Assembly: GCA_050251195.1 (NCBI GenBank)
Contig: JBFWNG010000014.1
Location: 13,788-77,787 of the forward strand
Direction of reading: 5' to 3'
Source: JBFWNG01 sp050251195
GTDB lineage: Bacteria > Bdellovibrionota_B > Oligoflexia > Oligoflexales > Oligoflexaceae
Length of the DNA: 64,000 nucleotides
Positions within the stretch are counted from its first letter, which is position 1. Each line of letters opens with the position of its first letter. Positions 42,720 through 51,856 of the stretch are shown piece by piece. Under the pieces are notes generated by a model, which saw nothing but the letters and a program-made list of their open reading frames with translations, was not told where the DNA came from and did not search any database. Made by a program: the position numbers and the translations under genes.

Positions 42720-44312
42720 TCACTCAATAACACTAGGAACAAGCGGCTTGTTCCGCACAAGATAACCGTTAAGAGCTTTCTTCCTTTTTACCTCTTTAGC
42801 GGTAGCTTCCTGAGTCTCAAGGCTAGCAAGTTTTTTTTCCGTTACATAAGGGGTGTAATGAATTTCAGTAACGCGTCCGGGAAGGACCTGTACAGAGCGT
42901 TTGTGATTAAGCCTATCCCCGTCGATGCTTGTAGACGAAACATAGTGTGCGAACAAGTATTGGCCTGCAATAAGAGGTACCTCTATTTCCTTGTCAAAAG
43001 GCAGATCCATGGTATGGCCTACAAACTTTTGGCTTCCTGGTTCGACTCGAACTAGGTCTGTGATTTGGCCGTTCTTGTGTTGCGGCGTCGGGATGAGTTT
43101 TAGAGTTCCGAGTTGGAGATTCACAACGTTGTCATTGTTCGAAATGATGTATTTGATATCTTTCGAGCCTTCAACGCTAACCGACATGTCTTCGTCGAAG
43201 AACAGAAGAGGTATATCTGTTGACCCTCTGGCAGAGACGAAAGTTTCATCGGCATGGTGCAGGTAGATATTCTTACCTCCGAGGCAATTCCAATCCCAGG
43301 GCGGACACATCAGAGATACGGCTACGCTCTTAGCAGGAATTGTCACTGTTTGATTTTCTTCGACGGTCACTTCCTTATCGACCATTGAGCCGTTGAGGCG
43401 AAGAGTCATTTGGCCCGGAAGAACAGGATAAACATTGCCGAGATCAAGCCAATGATTGCCGTTTAGTTCAACATAGAGAGGATTGCTCCCAATCTGCGAA
43501 GACAATTCGATATCGACATCCTGTGGTATCTCTATTTTGAGCAATCCAGGAAGTATTTCTCTTTCCTCGCCCTCCGCCAGCTCGACGTTTAGTTTGGTCC
43601 CGTTGGTTTCGACAGTGAATTGTCCGGGGAGCAAATAGAGCCAACTGCTAAACGCCTGCGATTCGGTAAATGGTGTCAATCGGTCCCGCGGAGAGATGAA
43701 AAACTCGCTGTTGCCTGCATAACCTTCTGGCTTCGCAACTCGTACTGCCGCTAATTTGAAAACGGTGTCGGTAGAGCGATGTGACGTATCCGACTGTAGG
43801 TTGATTGACAAAGGTTTCATACCAACCAATAGGTCATAGGTCCCCGACAAAACATGCAAGTCATACTTGTTGGTGAAATATTGCTTAGAATCGTTGTCGG
43901 CATGTCTAAAACAATGGATGGCAAACTTGTCGTCAGGACCAGGCGGATGTGGCGGAACAAACTTTACCTGATGAGCAACGAGATTTACCGTTTCCTTGGG
44001 GCGGACAAGCACTGTTTTGCTCGAACAGTCGGCCAACACAAGATATTGGCCAGGGGTAACCGGCGTATCTTTTTCGAACGTACCTATCTGCTCGGAAACA
44101 TACTGCAGCGGCTCCTCTGATTCGATTTTGTAAATTTCATAAGTGCCGTGTTCGGGGCCGACCACGTTGATGAACCCGAAGGGCTGCTTTTCAGGTCTTT
44201 CCAAAGAAAATATTGTGAGCACTGTAAAAAATCCCAGCGTCACAAATAGATTGAACAGTTTCTTGTACCGGACAAAAAAACGGAAGTTAGTTTTTCGCAA
44301 GGAAGGCATCAT
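42720..44312 (-). CDS. Membrane-anchored repeat protein of unknown function
   Basis: A 530-residue protein with a basic N-terminus and one membrane segment (about 18-37), so most of it should lie in the periplasm. The exported part holds about five diverged repeats that begin PGQYLVLAD, SGTYDLLVG, PGQFTVETNG, PGQMTLRLNG and AGQYLFAHY, each with a following strand-turn-strand. This resembles PEGA-like or carboxypeptidase-regulatory beta-sandwiches. Six Cys are present, two of them in CPPWDWNCLGG. Function unknown. It is followed on the same strand by no gene and preceded by the barrel gene at 44369, so the three genes 42720-46260 may form an operon. Confidence 0.6.
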   Translation of the reverse strand: MMPSLRKTNFRFFVRYKKLFNLFVTLGFFTVLTIFSLERPEKQPFGFINVVGPEHGTYEIYKIESEEPLQYVSEQIGTFEKDTPVTPGQYLVLADCSSKTVLVRPKETVNLVAHQVKFVPPHPPGPDDKFAIHCFRHADNDSKQYFTNKYDLHVLSGTYDLLVGMKPLSINLQSDTSHRSTDTVFKLAAVRVAKPEGYAGNSEFFISPRDRLTPFTESQAFSSWLYLLPGQFTVETNGTKLNVELAEGEEREILPGLLKIEIPQDVDIELSSQIGSNPLYVELNGNHWLDLGNVYPVLPGQMTLRLNGSMVDKEVTVEENQTVTIPAKSVAVSLMCPPWDWNCLGGKNIYLHHADETFVSARGSTDIPLLFFDEDMSVSVEGSKDIKYIISNNDNVVNLQLGTLKLIPTPQHKNGQITDLVRVEPGSQKFVGHTMDLPFDKEIEVPLIAGQYLFAHYVSSTSIDGDRLNHKRSVQVLPGRVTEIHYTPYVTEKKLASLETQEATAKEVKRKKALNGYLVRNKPLVPSVIE

Positions 44313-44368
44313 TACTTAAGATAGTCCGTGAGATATAACTTATTGTTTATACCTCAATGACGTTCTTT

Positions 44369-45121
44369 TTAAAAGGCAAAGGCCGCGACCGCGCTCACAC
44401 GATAGGATTGAAACCGCCCGAATCCGAAAGATACCCGTGGTCCGATCTTCACTTTATTAAGAGGCAGCCAGTTCAGACCGCCGCCGGCGGTGGCGGTCAC
44501 GCCTCTCTTTTCGAGATCGCTATCCTTTGTAAACGAGTCGGAGGGTTCGAGCGTTACTTTCCAGTAACCTAGCTCTGCGGAAGCAGTGTATTCCCATTTC
44601 TCTTTCCAGGGGCGAACCATTTCGGCTCCGAAGTGGTATCCTTCTACAATTCCCGTGTAGGACTCGGAGGAAGACCGGACAACAACGTCAAAGGGAGTGT
44701 AACGAAAGGTTCCGTATAGGTCATATGTTCCTGGTTTTTCCTGAAATTTATACCCGACAACCAGGTGGCTTCCGGATGCTGCCGTCCAATCGCCCTTGCT
44801 CGCGGACAAAGCGCCAAGGTCGATACCTGTTCCGAGATACATTTTGTTTTCGATAGCCTTGCTAATGTTGCTTCGCTCGAATGTCGGCGCAGTTTCTACG
44901 GGTTCGACAGGCGGCGTTGCTTCGACAACCGGCGGCGTTGCAGCGGGAGCAGGGGCTGTAGGCGTTTCGGTTGCTGGGGCGGATTGACTCCCCTCTGTAC
45001 TCGCCGGCTCTTTTGCCTCTTGTTCCGGCGGCGCAACTTCTGGAGTAAGAGAGTCCAAGCCTTTGCCAAAACTAGCAGAGGCAATCACCCAAAACATAAG
45101 AGTCAAGGATTTAGCAAGCAT
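44369..45121 (-). CDS. Outer-membrane barrel with Pro-rich linker
   Basis: A 250-residue exported protein. The signal peptide covers about 1-18; a Pro/Ala/Thr/Glu-rich linker follows to about 80 and could thread through peptidoglycan; the C-terminal 165 residues are amphipathic beta-strands ending in a Phe (AVAAFAF), as outer-membrane barrels do. The small barrel (about eight strands) resembles OmpA/OmpW-like proteins in outline only. AGGTGA precedes the ATG. The gene at 45136 lies 14 bp upstream and is also a barrel. Confidence 0.65.
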   Translation of the reverse strand: MLAKSLTLMFWVIASASFGKGLDSLTPEVAPPEQEAKEPASTEGSQSAPATETPTAPAPAATPPVVEATPPVEPVETAPTFERSNISKAIENKMYLGTGIDLGALSASKGDWTAASGSHLVVGYKFQEKPGTYDLYGTFRYTPFDVVVRSSSESYTGIVEGYHFGAEMVRPWKEKWEYTASAELGYWKVTLEPSDSFTKDSDLEKRGVTATAGGGLNWLPLNKVKIGPRVSFGFGRFQSYRVSAVAAFAF

Positions 45122-45135
45122 GTTTCACCTGTCCA

Positions 45136-46260
45136 TCAGATAAGTAGCTTTAATTGTACTGCGTATCGTCTATCTTCCACTTGTCCAGCTACGGTACCGA
45201 GTTCTTCGGAATAGCTAACTGCGCGGAGGTTGAGTAATCCGACGTCAAGCTGTAGGCCGCCTGACAGATAGCCTTGGTGCAGGCCCGCTTGCACCTTCAA
45301 AATACTTCCCAGGCCGATCTCCGTTCCCAAATTGAATTTCTTCGAAAAGGAGTAAGGTAGGTTGACGGAATGAACGTCGAGAGATGTTAGAACGTACATT
45401 CTTTCCATCTTGATCGGCTTAATGCTCATTCCAATGTTGAGGCTCGGTGGTACCGCTTCGGGAACGCCCAGGGCTTTTCCTTGAACGTTGAATTTTTTGT
45501 AAGGTGTGCCGCCGATGTCCGTAATGCTCACCCCGAGCGTTGGCTCCATATCGTCTGTTGGCGTGAACAACATTCCGACATCCGCGCCATAGCCAGTTCC
45601 GCCTTCCACATAGTCGTCAATCTGAGGTCCTTCGGAATCCCCTTCTTCGTCTTTGTTATTACTAAAGGCCTCCATATCTTGGATGCTGAACTCGTGATTT
45701 ACCCCGCCTCGTAGTCGGTACTTTACGCCGACACCAATGCTCAAACGATTTTCGAGGAAGTTATGGGCATAGGCGATTGGCAAAATCACGCGGGGACCGG
45801 CCTCAAAATCCACGGACGGATATCTATGGAAAACAAGAGAGCCGACAACTTCCGCACCTATAGCCAATCCAAAGTGCGGGAAAATGAGGTGGGGCGTCAG
45901 GCCAACGCTAAAGTATTGTGATTTTCCAGTTTGTTCTTCGAACAAGGCGAGAGTTTGTTCCGTGGAGTCCTTGCCTCCGGATGATAGTGACTGAGCGTCT
46001 TTTACAAAACTCGTCGTGTTCTTCGATACCGCCAGGGTTGGATTGAGTAATTCGCCGTCCCACTCCTTTAATCGGGCTAATCCAGCGGGATTATAGAATA
46101 AAGCGTTAAAGTCGTCGGCGACTGCCACAAACGCGTTGCCCATGGCCAAAGGTCTGAGTCCATACATTGTCCATCTTGCCTCGGCGGCCTGACTGGAAAC
46201 AGAGTGAAAGAGAAATAGTAGAGAATAGGCACGAATAACTCTCAGGGCTAGCCGAGTCAT
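45136..46260 (-). CDS. FadL/PorV-like outer-membrane protein
   Basis: A 374-residue exported barrel. After a signal peptide (cleavage near SSQAAEA) comes GLRPLAMGNAFVAVADDFNALFYNPAGLA, a signature seen in FadL/TodX-like and PorV/PorQ-like outer-membrane proteins, with its NPAGLA motif. Alternating strands continue to the end (RYAVQLKLLI). FadL relatives carry hydrophobic substrates; PorV relatives help type IX secretion. No type IX genes are present, so the FadL-like reading is safer. It is first in the run of three envelope genes and divergent from tetR. Confidence 0.7.
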   Translation of the reverse strand: MTRLALRVIRAYSLLFLFHSVSSQAAEARWTMYGLRPLAMGNAFVAVADDFNALFYNPAGLARLKEWDGELLNPTLAVSKNTTSFVKDAQSLSSGGKDSTEQTLALFEEQTGKSQYFSVGLTPHLIFPHFGLAIGAEVVGSLVFHRYPSVDFEAGPRVILPIAYAHNFLENRLSIGVGVKYRLRGGVNHEFSIQDMEAFSNNKDEEGDSEGPQIDDYVEGGTGYGADVGMLFTPTDDMEPTLGVSITDIGGTPYKKFNVQGKALGVPEAVPPSLNIGMSIKPIKMERMYVLTSLDVHSVNLPYSFSKKFNLGTEIGLGSILKVQAGLHQGYLSGGLQLDVGLLNLRAVSYSEELGTVAGQVEDRRYAVQLKLLI

Positions 46261-46461
46261 TGAATCCTCGCAGTTAGGAGACCGTAATTTCCTTAGGATA
46301 TAATTAAATAATGTAGCATACTTTCATGGGCATGCAAAATAACGCCGCCGCCCATTTCCAATTTGCCGAGCACAAGAATATAGAATTATTGTAGAAAGAT
46401 GTTATACTTGTTGCTAAAGAGGAAATGCTACTTTTGACTCATTTGTTTACGGGTGACAAAA

Positions 46462-47055
46462 ATGTCTAAACCAGACGTAACCGCAGAGCGTAAAGATCAA
46501 ATTGTTAGAGCGACGGTTGATTGCATTACGAAACACGGTTACCACAATTTCTCAATGCAGGATGTCGCAAGAACAGCCGGGGTAAGCAAAGGCATTATCC
46601 ATTACTACTTCCTGAACAAAGACGACCTCATGATGTCTGTTCTGGACAGAGTCGCCGGCGACATTGAGCGCGTCCTTTTGACAGAGATGGAAAAAGTAGA
46701 CGATCCCATTCAGAAGATAAGGATCTTTATTAAGGTTGCCTTTAACGTCGTTCGCAGTACCAAAGAATACTACCAAGTTAATATGGATTTCTGGACCCAA
46801 ATAAACCAGAAGCGCGAAGTGAGACAGATAATCTCGCGGCACTACGCGAAGTTTAGGGACAGCTGTATTAGAGTCTTAAAAGAAGGCGTTGACAAAGGTG
46901 TCTTCCGAAAAGTGGATCCTAAGCAGTTTGCATCGTATCTTATTGCTGTGGTTGATGGCTTAAGTTTGCAGTGGCTGTTCGACGAAACGGTCTTTAGTTA
47001 TGATGACATGATTGAGTCTGCAAGCGACCTGATTATGCATGGACTTAAAAAGTAA
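46462..47055 (+). CDS. TetR-family transcriptional regulator
   Basis: About 197 residues. The N-terminal helix-turn-helix reads ATVDCITKHGYHNFSMQDVARTAGVSKGIIHYYF-type, close to BetI/FabR-like TetR proteins; the C-terminal ligand domain is all helical. ATG at 46462 is preferred over a GTG at 46453. It is divergent from the outer-membrane gene cluster ending at 46260, with a 201-bp gap, so that cluster is a candidate target. TATACT at 46403-46408 may be part of a promoter, without a good -35. The TPR gene follows after 17 bp. Confidence 0.88.
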   Translation: MSKPDVTAERKDQIVRATVDCITKHGYHNFSMQDVARTAGVSKGIIHYYFLNKDDLMMSVLDRVAGDIERVLLTEMEKVDDPIQKIRIFIKVAFNVVRSTKEYYQVNMDFWTQINQKREVRQIISRHYAKFRDSCIRVLKEGVDKGVFRKVDPKQFASYLIAVVDGLSLQWLFDETVFSYDDMIESASDLIMHGLKK

Positions 47056-47072
47056 CCGGATGTAAGGCCTTA

Positions 47073-48170
47073 GTGGAAGAGTTGCGAATACCGCTTGATG
47101 AAATCAAAGCAAGTGTGCAAGCCTTAGCAAGCGGAAAAACACCGTCTCCAGAGCTCGAATCAAAACATCTCAAAATCCTGGAAGAGTACGAATGTTGGGA
47201 GCCGATGCTCGCTTACCTGAAGCGCAAGGTTTCCAATTCAAAGACTCGTAATTTCAATGACTACGTCAAAATCGCGCTTGTACAAGCTCAGTACTTGGAA
47301 AACATCGCTGGATGCGCGGAGACCTGTGCTCAGCTTGTCGTAGACGTACGTACTGGCTTTCAAGAGTTTTCACAAAAGGTCATCGACACTATTTTTGAGA
47401 AAGAAAATTATGTCGACGAAGCGGTGGTGCTGCGGGCCATTTGCGATAAACTGCCGCATGTTTCCGAGCAAGTCTTGTGTCTAGAGCGCTTGTGCCTAAT
47501 TTATGAAAAGAAGTATTTTAACGAAGACATGCTCAATGCGACGTATGAGAAGCTCCTGCAAGTTGCACCCAAGAATGCCAAGGCGTTGCGTTATTTTAAG
47601 ATGGTGTTCACACAAAATCATGAATGGGACAAAGTAGCGGACATTTTAGAAACGCTTCTCGAAAATTCATCCCACAGTACCGACAGGGCACGATTAGGTT
47701 TGGAGTTAGCGTCCGTCAATTTGTACCAATTGGATTCTCCAACTTCGGCAATTCAGTTGGTTGAGGAACATTGCAAAGGCGGGTTTCTCGATACATCGAC
47801 GGTGTTGTTCGAAGCTTATCGCCGTCTGGGAGATTTGGAGAATTGTATTAAAATTCTCCAGTCTGTTGTACCTAAGGCCAAAAACGATAGAATGAAGGCG
47901 ATTCTTTTTTTCAAGATTGCGACCTTGCACAAGCGCCTCAGGCAATGGAACGAAGCTGAGAACAACTATGCGACATCGATTGGCTTGGACGGAACCTTCT
48001 TGGAAGCTTTCGAGGGCATGATTGAGATCCTCATCGCGCAAAAAAAATGGCCCCTCCTAGAGGATCGCTTGGGTCAGGTCGCCGACCAGGTGCAGCCGCT
48101 TGATCTCAAAAAGAAGATCGGTGAGTGCCGGCAAAGGGTCCAACAAGCCCGTTTTGCGGCAAAATCTTAG
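47073..48170 (+). CDS. TPR-repeat protein
   Basis: A 365-residue cytosolic protein made almost wholly of tetratricopeptide or TPR-like helical pairs (clear repeats at about 150-345, for example ALRYFKMVFTQNHEWDKVADILETL and MKAILFFKIATLHKRLRQWNEAENNY). It has no signal peptide, receiver or catalytic domain. The start is GTG at 47073 after AAGG. It probably forms a transcription unit with tetR. Function unknown, presumably protein-protein contacts. Confidence 0.7.
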   Translation: MEELRIPLDEIKASVQALASGKTPSPELESKHLKILEEYECWEPMLAYLKRKVSNSKTRNFNDYVKIALVQAQYLENIAGCAETCAQLVVDVRTGFQEFSQKVIDTIFEKENYVDEAVVLRAICDKLPHVSEQVLCLERLCLIYEKKYFNEDMLNATYEKLLQVAPKNAKALRYFKMVFTQNHEWDKVADILETLLENSSHSTDRARLGLELASVNLYQLDSPTSAIQLVEEHCKGGFLDTSTVLFEAYRRLGDLENCIKILQSVVPKAKNDRMKAILFFKIATLHKRLRQWNEAENNYATSIGLDGTFLEAFEGMIEILIAQKKWPLLEDRLGQVADQVQPLDLKKKIGECRQRVQQARFAAKS

Positions 48171-48302
48171 TCAATAAGCGTGGTTCTGATGCAACGAGTT
48201 TGACAGTGTTTGTGGCGTTATCGACACACGCATCTTTTGGAGCCATCGGTTCGCGGTAAAAAATACAATAATTACATATAGTTATCTTTGTCCAACATAA
48301 CC

Positions 48303-48332
48303 TTGGCATTGGTACGTAAGTTGCTGTATAAA
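48303..48332 (+). promoter_or_regulatory. Sigma-70-type promoter of lpxC
   Basis: TTGGCA (48303-48308), 18 bp, TATAAA (48327-48332), about 40 bp before the lpxC start. It lies in the 203-bp gap after the TPR gene; the rest of that gap (48171-48302) shows only an isolated TTGACA near 48209 without a matching -10. Confidence 0.5.
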
Positions 48333-48373
48333 GCATGCGATCCCGCATAGGTCGCCGTCACCAGGAAAAGGTA

Positions 48374-49312
48374 ATGTTTATGAGTGTTTATCAGAGCACG
48401 CTTAGAGAATCAGCGCTTTTTGTGGGTAAAGGTCTACACACGGGTCGAATCGTGCGCATGGAAGTATTCCCTAGCGCCGAAAATACAGGCATCGTTTTCC
48501 AGCGTACAGACAACAGTGAATTTGAACCGATTCTTGCTCAAACCGGCAACATCGCTTCAACCGAACTTTGCATGACAATAGGCAGCGGCCCCAACCGAAT
48601 TGCCACAATTGAACATTTGATGGCCGCTTTTGCAGGTCTTGGCGTTGACAACGCCTTGGTGAAACTCAATGGTCCCGAAGTGCCAATCATGGACGGAAGT
48701 TCCGGTCCATTTGTAAAAGGATTGCTGAAAGCGGGTCTTACTTGCCAGCCTGCGCTTAAGAAGTTTTTGGTTGTTAAGAAAGAATTGGAAGTAAAAAACG
48801 GCGATCAATTCATAAAAGTAGAACCTGCTGATGCGCTTACCATAAAATGTTCTATCGATTATGACCGAGGTGTTGTTATCGGCCGGCAATCTGTCGATTA
48901 CCGGGCATCCCTTACGCACTTCTTAGATATCGCAAAATCCCGAACCTTTTGTCACATTAATGACGTTAATGCGATGCGACAAAAAGGTTTGGCGCTTGGC
49001 GGCTCCCTTGATAACGCTGTCGTGGTGACAGACTCGCAAGTGGTTAATAGAGAAGGTTTGCGCGACCAAAATGAGTTTGTGAAGCATAAGCTTCTCGATC
49101 TCATCGGTGATCTTTATCTTCTCGGATTCCCTATTGTGGGCAAAATCACGGTTCACAAGCCTGGCCACACGCTCCACGCCCAGTTGATGCGCGAACTGCT
49201 TAAGAACGGCAGTGACCATGCTGAAACTGTCCAGCCTGTGGGTGATGTCGTGGGGAGCATGAACGACGCTCAAAAAAATCTCGCCAAAATGGCAGCTTGG
49301 GCCTTCGGCTGA
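48374..49312 (+). CDS. lpxC: UDP-3-O-acyl-N-acetylglucosamine deacetylase
   Basis: Zinc enzyme for the first committed step of lipid A synthesis, about 312 residues. The start at ATG 48374 follows AGGA by 7 bases; ATG 48380 is also possible. Typical motifs are LFVGKGLHTG, the zinc-ligand ATIEHLMAAFAGLGVDNA, MDGSSGPFV, the second ligand pair in NEFVKHKLLDLIGDL (HxxxD) and the final GHTLHAQL region. It confirms an LPS outer membrane. It converges on the gene at 49318 with a 5-bp gap, leaving no room for a terminator outside coding sequence. Confidence 0.95.
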   Translation: MFMSVYQSTLRESALFVGKGLHTGRIVRMEVFPSAENTGIVFQRTDNSEFEPILAQTGNIASTELCMTIGSGPNRIATIEHLMAAFAGLGVDNALVKLNGPEVPIMDGSSGPFVKGLLKAGLTCQPALKKFLVVKKELEVKNGDQFIKVEPADALTIKCSIDYDRGVVIGRQSVDYRASLTHFLDIAKSRTFCHINDVNAMRQKGLALGGSLDNAVVVTDSQVVNREGLRDQNEFVKHKLLDLIGDLYLLGFPIVGKITVHKPGHTLHAQLMRELLKNGSDHAETVQPVGDVVGSMNDAQKNLAKMAAWAFG

Positions 49313-49317
49313 TCGAA

Positions 49318-49896
49318 TCAGATCGAGTCGGTAGGTATTTCTTCTTGTAGAATCTTCAGATAAGACCGCATGAAGAGGTCTTCGTCACATTCTTTGGCGA
49401 CCGCTTCTAGAACAGAGCGAGCCAACGGAAAACATCCGATATTTTTACACGCCATTGCGAGAATCACAATTGTTTCTCTAGAGCAACAATCGCTGGCCAT
49501 GAATTCGCCGATGACGTCATCATAGCGCCCTTGCTTATATAACAACATCATTCGAAGAAAATCGTAAGCAGCGCTCTTCGTCGCCGCTTTGAGAACGTCC
49601 AATGCTTCGCGTAGCGTTGAATTAAATTGCTCATCCAAAATCTCACAAACGTCCCAAACCATCGTAGGAAGCGAAACATCGAAGCGGTTAAGCAAACTCT
49701 CGAAATTGCTCTTCCAGGAATCATCAGATGCCATCAACTCCCCTACCGTGACGAGCTCGCGGAGAAATTGTCGCTGATCGGATATGTCCTTCTTAACGAG
49801 GACGTTGAAGGCACTTTGTATAAAGGAAAAAGCGGTAGGCATCAGTGTTGAAGCTGCTTTACTTAGTTCCGCGTATCGTTCTTCTTTGCACACCAT
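49318..49896 (-). CDS. Helical TPR-like protein, function unknown
   Basis: About 192 residues, cytosolic, almost all helical, with weak TPR character in the C-terminal half (AAYDFLRMMLLYKQGRYDDVIGEF and ARSVLEAVAKECDEDLFMRSYL). No signal or membrane segment. I start at the ATG at 49896; GGAAG lies only two bases upstream, so the start is uncertain and a TTG at 49905 is possible. No family is recognised. It is divergent from the ComEC-like gene, with a 56-bp gap. Confidence 0.5.
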   Translation of the reverse strand: MVCKEERYAELSKAASTLMPTAFSFIQSAFNVLVKKDISDQRQFLRELVTVGELMASDDSWKSNFESLLNRFDVSLPTMVWDVCEILDEQFNSTLREALDVLKAATKSAAYDFLRMMLLYKQGRYDDVIGEFMASDCCSRETIVILAMACKNIGCFPLARSVLEAVAKECDEDLFMRSYLKILQEEIPTDSI

Positions 49897-49952
49897 AACT
49901 TCCAAAGGAGCGGGTAATTGCTATTTATCCGTTTCCAAAAAACTCTCGTGCT

Positions 49953-51392
49953 GTGGAATTTTATTGTAACACTTTTCTTCGACCTCTTCTAGAAAGCCAC
50001 AAAGACGTACCGTGTCGTTCGCGCATTCGCTCGACGAAAGATAAAATCTCCTTTGTGATAATGACTTGGATATCAGGATTCATAGTTGGCAACGGAGTGG
50101 CGTACTACGCCAATCTGAGCGCCGCCCTTTTGACGTGCGTTTTTTCTGCGGCAATGGTGGTCTTATTTGCTATACGGAGCCATCTAAAGTGGAAGCTTGT
50201 GGTCTTGTTTCATGCGGGATTTTTTTGGGGATACGCAAACAATTTCGAAGTTCTTCGAATTGGAACGACAGGAATTGAATCGAATTCTTATTTTTGGAAT
50301 CGCTTGCGCACAGGAATGTTGACTGTCAATTTTGACGGCAAGACATACCTTACTCGGGGAATTGCCGAGGTCAAAGCCAAGGGAGAAAACGTGTGCTTCG
50401 AATCGGGATCGATTTTGTTTCCTTGCACGTTTGTATCTCCAAATGGCGGCGGGCAACGTCCTCTGTCTCTTTTCGTTCAAAGAAAGGTAGAACTTCTGAG
50501 TCAGCCGATCCGTGGTTGGTTACTTGCTATTCTGGTCGGCAATTTTGCCCAAATGATGGGTTTTTTGACGAGAGCTTTTTTCTCGGTCGGCATTATCCAT
50601 TTGGTTGTAATCAGCGGCATGCATATTAGCATGTTGATAAATGCCACCAATCGCATTTTTGGTCTCATTTTGCGCGTTTTCTATGTATTTAGAATTATCG
50701 GGGGAACACAGTTCGCCGGTCTCGCTGAAAGTTTTCGTTTCCTTGCCATGGGACTCGTCACTATTTTTCTTTGGGACGTTGGATTTGCGCCGTCCTCTCA
50801 GAGAGCGGTGATAGCAAGCTGTGTGACGGTGTTCTCATCGTTAATGTTTATTCGTGCGCGATGGTCTCGGAGGGCTTCGGCAGCTCTTTTCGTTCAAACT
50901 TTGATTTTCCCTTGCGGGTTTATTCACCCAAGCAACTTTTTGAGTTGGATCAGTTACACCGTGGTATATGAACTGGTGATTTCCGGTCGGTTTGCAAGGA
51001 CCTTTCGGTCAAAAGCACTAGCTGTTCTTAATGCGCAATTAAAACTCATGTTTTTGTCTTTTGCGGTCACACAAAATTTAACCGTCATAAGTTTAGTGAT
51101 GAATATTGTCGTGGTTCCCCTCTTTCCTCTTATCTTCCTCCTCGGACTACTATCGATGTTTGTGGAGGGGTTCGGGAATAGTCGCTTCACCGAACTCTTG
51201 CTCCTTCCGCAGCAAGGTTTTCTCGACGCGATATGGTCAACTTCACAAAAGAATGATGAGCTACTGGGAAGGCTACAACTTCGTTCGAATGTGCTTAGCG
51301 CTGCTTTTTTTGGGTTATGTATCTTTCTCTTATTGAAAACGATCACGAATATTAGGAAGATGGAAGAACCAGAAAAATTTGCCAGACTTTGA
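49953..51392 (+). CDS. ComEC/Rec2-like membrane protein without nuclease domain
   Basis: A polytopic membrane protein of up to 479 residues. The centre carries the ComEC competence-domain signature IIHLVVISGMHISML, followed by VGFAPSSQRAVIASCVTVFSSL, the conserved RA helix of the DNA channel. Eight to ten hydrophobic segments are visible. The C-terminal metallo-beta-lactamase domain of full ComEC (700-800 residues) is absent. The GTG start at 49953 is uncertain; an ATG at 50061 begins the first membrane segment. It may be the DNA-uptake channel of a natural transformation system, or a reduced relative. No other com genes are nearby. Confidence 0.75.
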   Translation: MEFYCNTFLRPLLESHKDVPCRSRIRSTKDKISFVIMTWISGFIVGNGVAYYANLSAALLTCVFSAAMVVLFAIRSHLKWKLVVLFHAGFFWGYANNFEVLRIGTTGIESNSYFWNRLRTGMLTVNFDGKTYLTRGIAEVKAKGENVCFESGSILFPCTFVSPNGGGQRPLSLFVQRKVELLSQPIRGWLLAILVGNFAQMMGFLTRAFFSVGIIHLVVISGMHISMLINATNRIFGLILRVFYVFRIIGGTQFAGLAESFRFLAMGLVTIFLWDVGFAPSSQRAVIASCVTVFSSLMFIRARWSRRASAALFVQTLIFPCGFIHPSNFLSWISYTVVYELVISGRFARTFRSKALAVLNAQLKLMFLSFAVTQNLTVISLVMNIVVVPLFPLIFLLGLLSMFVEGFGNSRFTELLLLPQQGFLDAIWSTSQKNDELLGRLQLRSNVLSAAFFGLCIFLLLKTITNIRKMEEPEKFARL

Positions 51393-51399
51393 GGTGTGC

Positions 51400-51840
51400 A
51401 TGAAGAGACTATGGGAAGGGCTAAGTATTCTTGTCGTCGACGATTCTCCAAAATTCCGTCAAACTTTGGTAGAACGATATACCAAGCTCGGATTCGACGT
51501 TGTTGGCTCTGCCACAAATTGCCCCGACGCCATCGACAAAGTGTCGGAATTGAAGCCAGACGTCGTTTCGTTAGAGATAATATTGCCGGAAATGGATGGC
51601 ATAGAGTGTTACAGGAAGTTGGCGAAAGAATATCCGAGTATGAAATTCGTCTTCGTCACTGTATTGGCGTCCGAGCCCAGGGTTGTCGATTGTTACGCGG
51701 AAGAGATTGGGCAAGTCCGATTTATTCCGAAGAGCCTAAGCGAACTAGAGTTTGGCCGCAGAGTCGAGCTGGCTTTTAGTCCTCCGCAAGCCATTCCTGC
51801 CGGGAACGACAAGCAGCCGAATCCGCTTAATCCGGAGTAA
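51400..51840 (+). CDS. Single-domain receiver with Glu at the phosphosite
   Basis: About 146 residues: one receiver domain (about 8-125) and a short Pro-rich tail. The acidic pair Asp14/Asp15 (VVDDS), Thr87 and Lys111 are kept, but the phosphoacceptor position holds Glu59 (VVSLEIILPEMDG). Start at ATG 51400, after GAGGTG and 7 bp after the ComEC-like stop. The Glu may fix the domain in an active-like state, or the protein may signal without phosphorylation. No kinase is adjacent. Confidence 0.8.
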   Translation: MKRLWEGLSILVVDDSPKFRQTLVERYTKLGFDVVGSATNCPDAIDKVSELKPDVVSLEIILPEMDGIECYRKLAKEYPSMKFVFVTVLASEPRVVDCYAEEIGQVRFIPKSLSELEFGRRVELAFSPPQAIPAGNDKQPNPLNPE

Positions 51841-51856
51841 CATCGAGGCCGGCGGA

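Noticed and set aside
46261..46461. Promoter pair in the tetR/outer-membrane gap
   Set aside because: TATACT at 46403 is a fair -10, but no -35 at a suitable distance was found, and no clear operator symmetry was seen.
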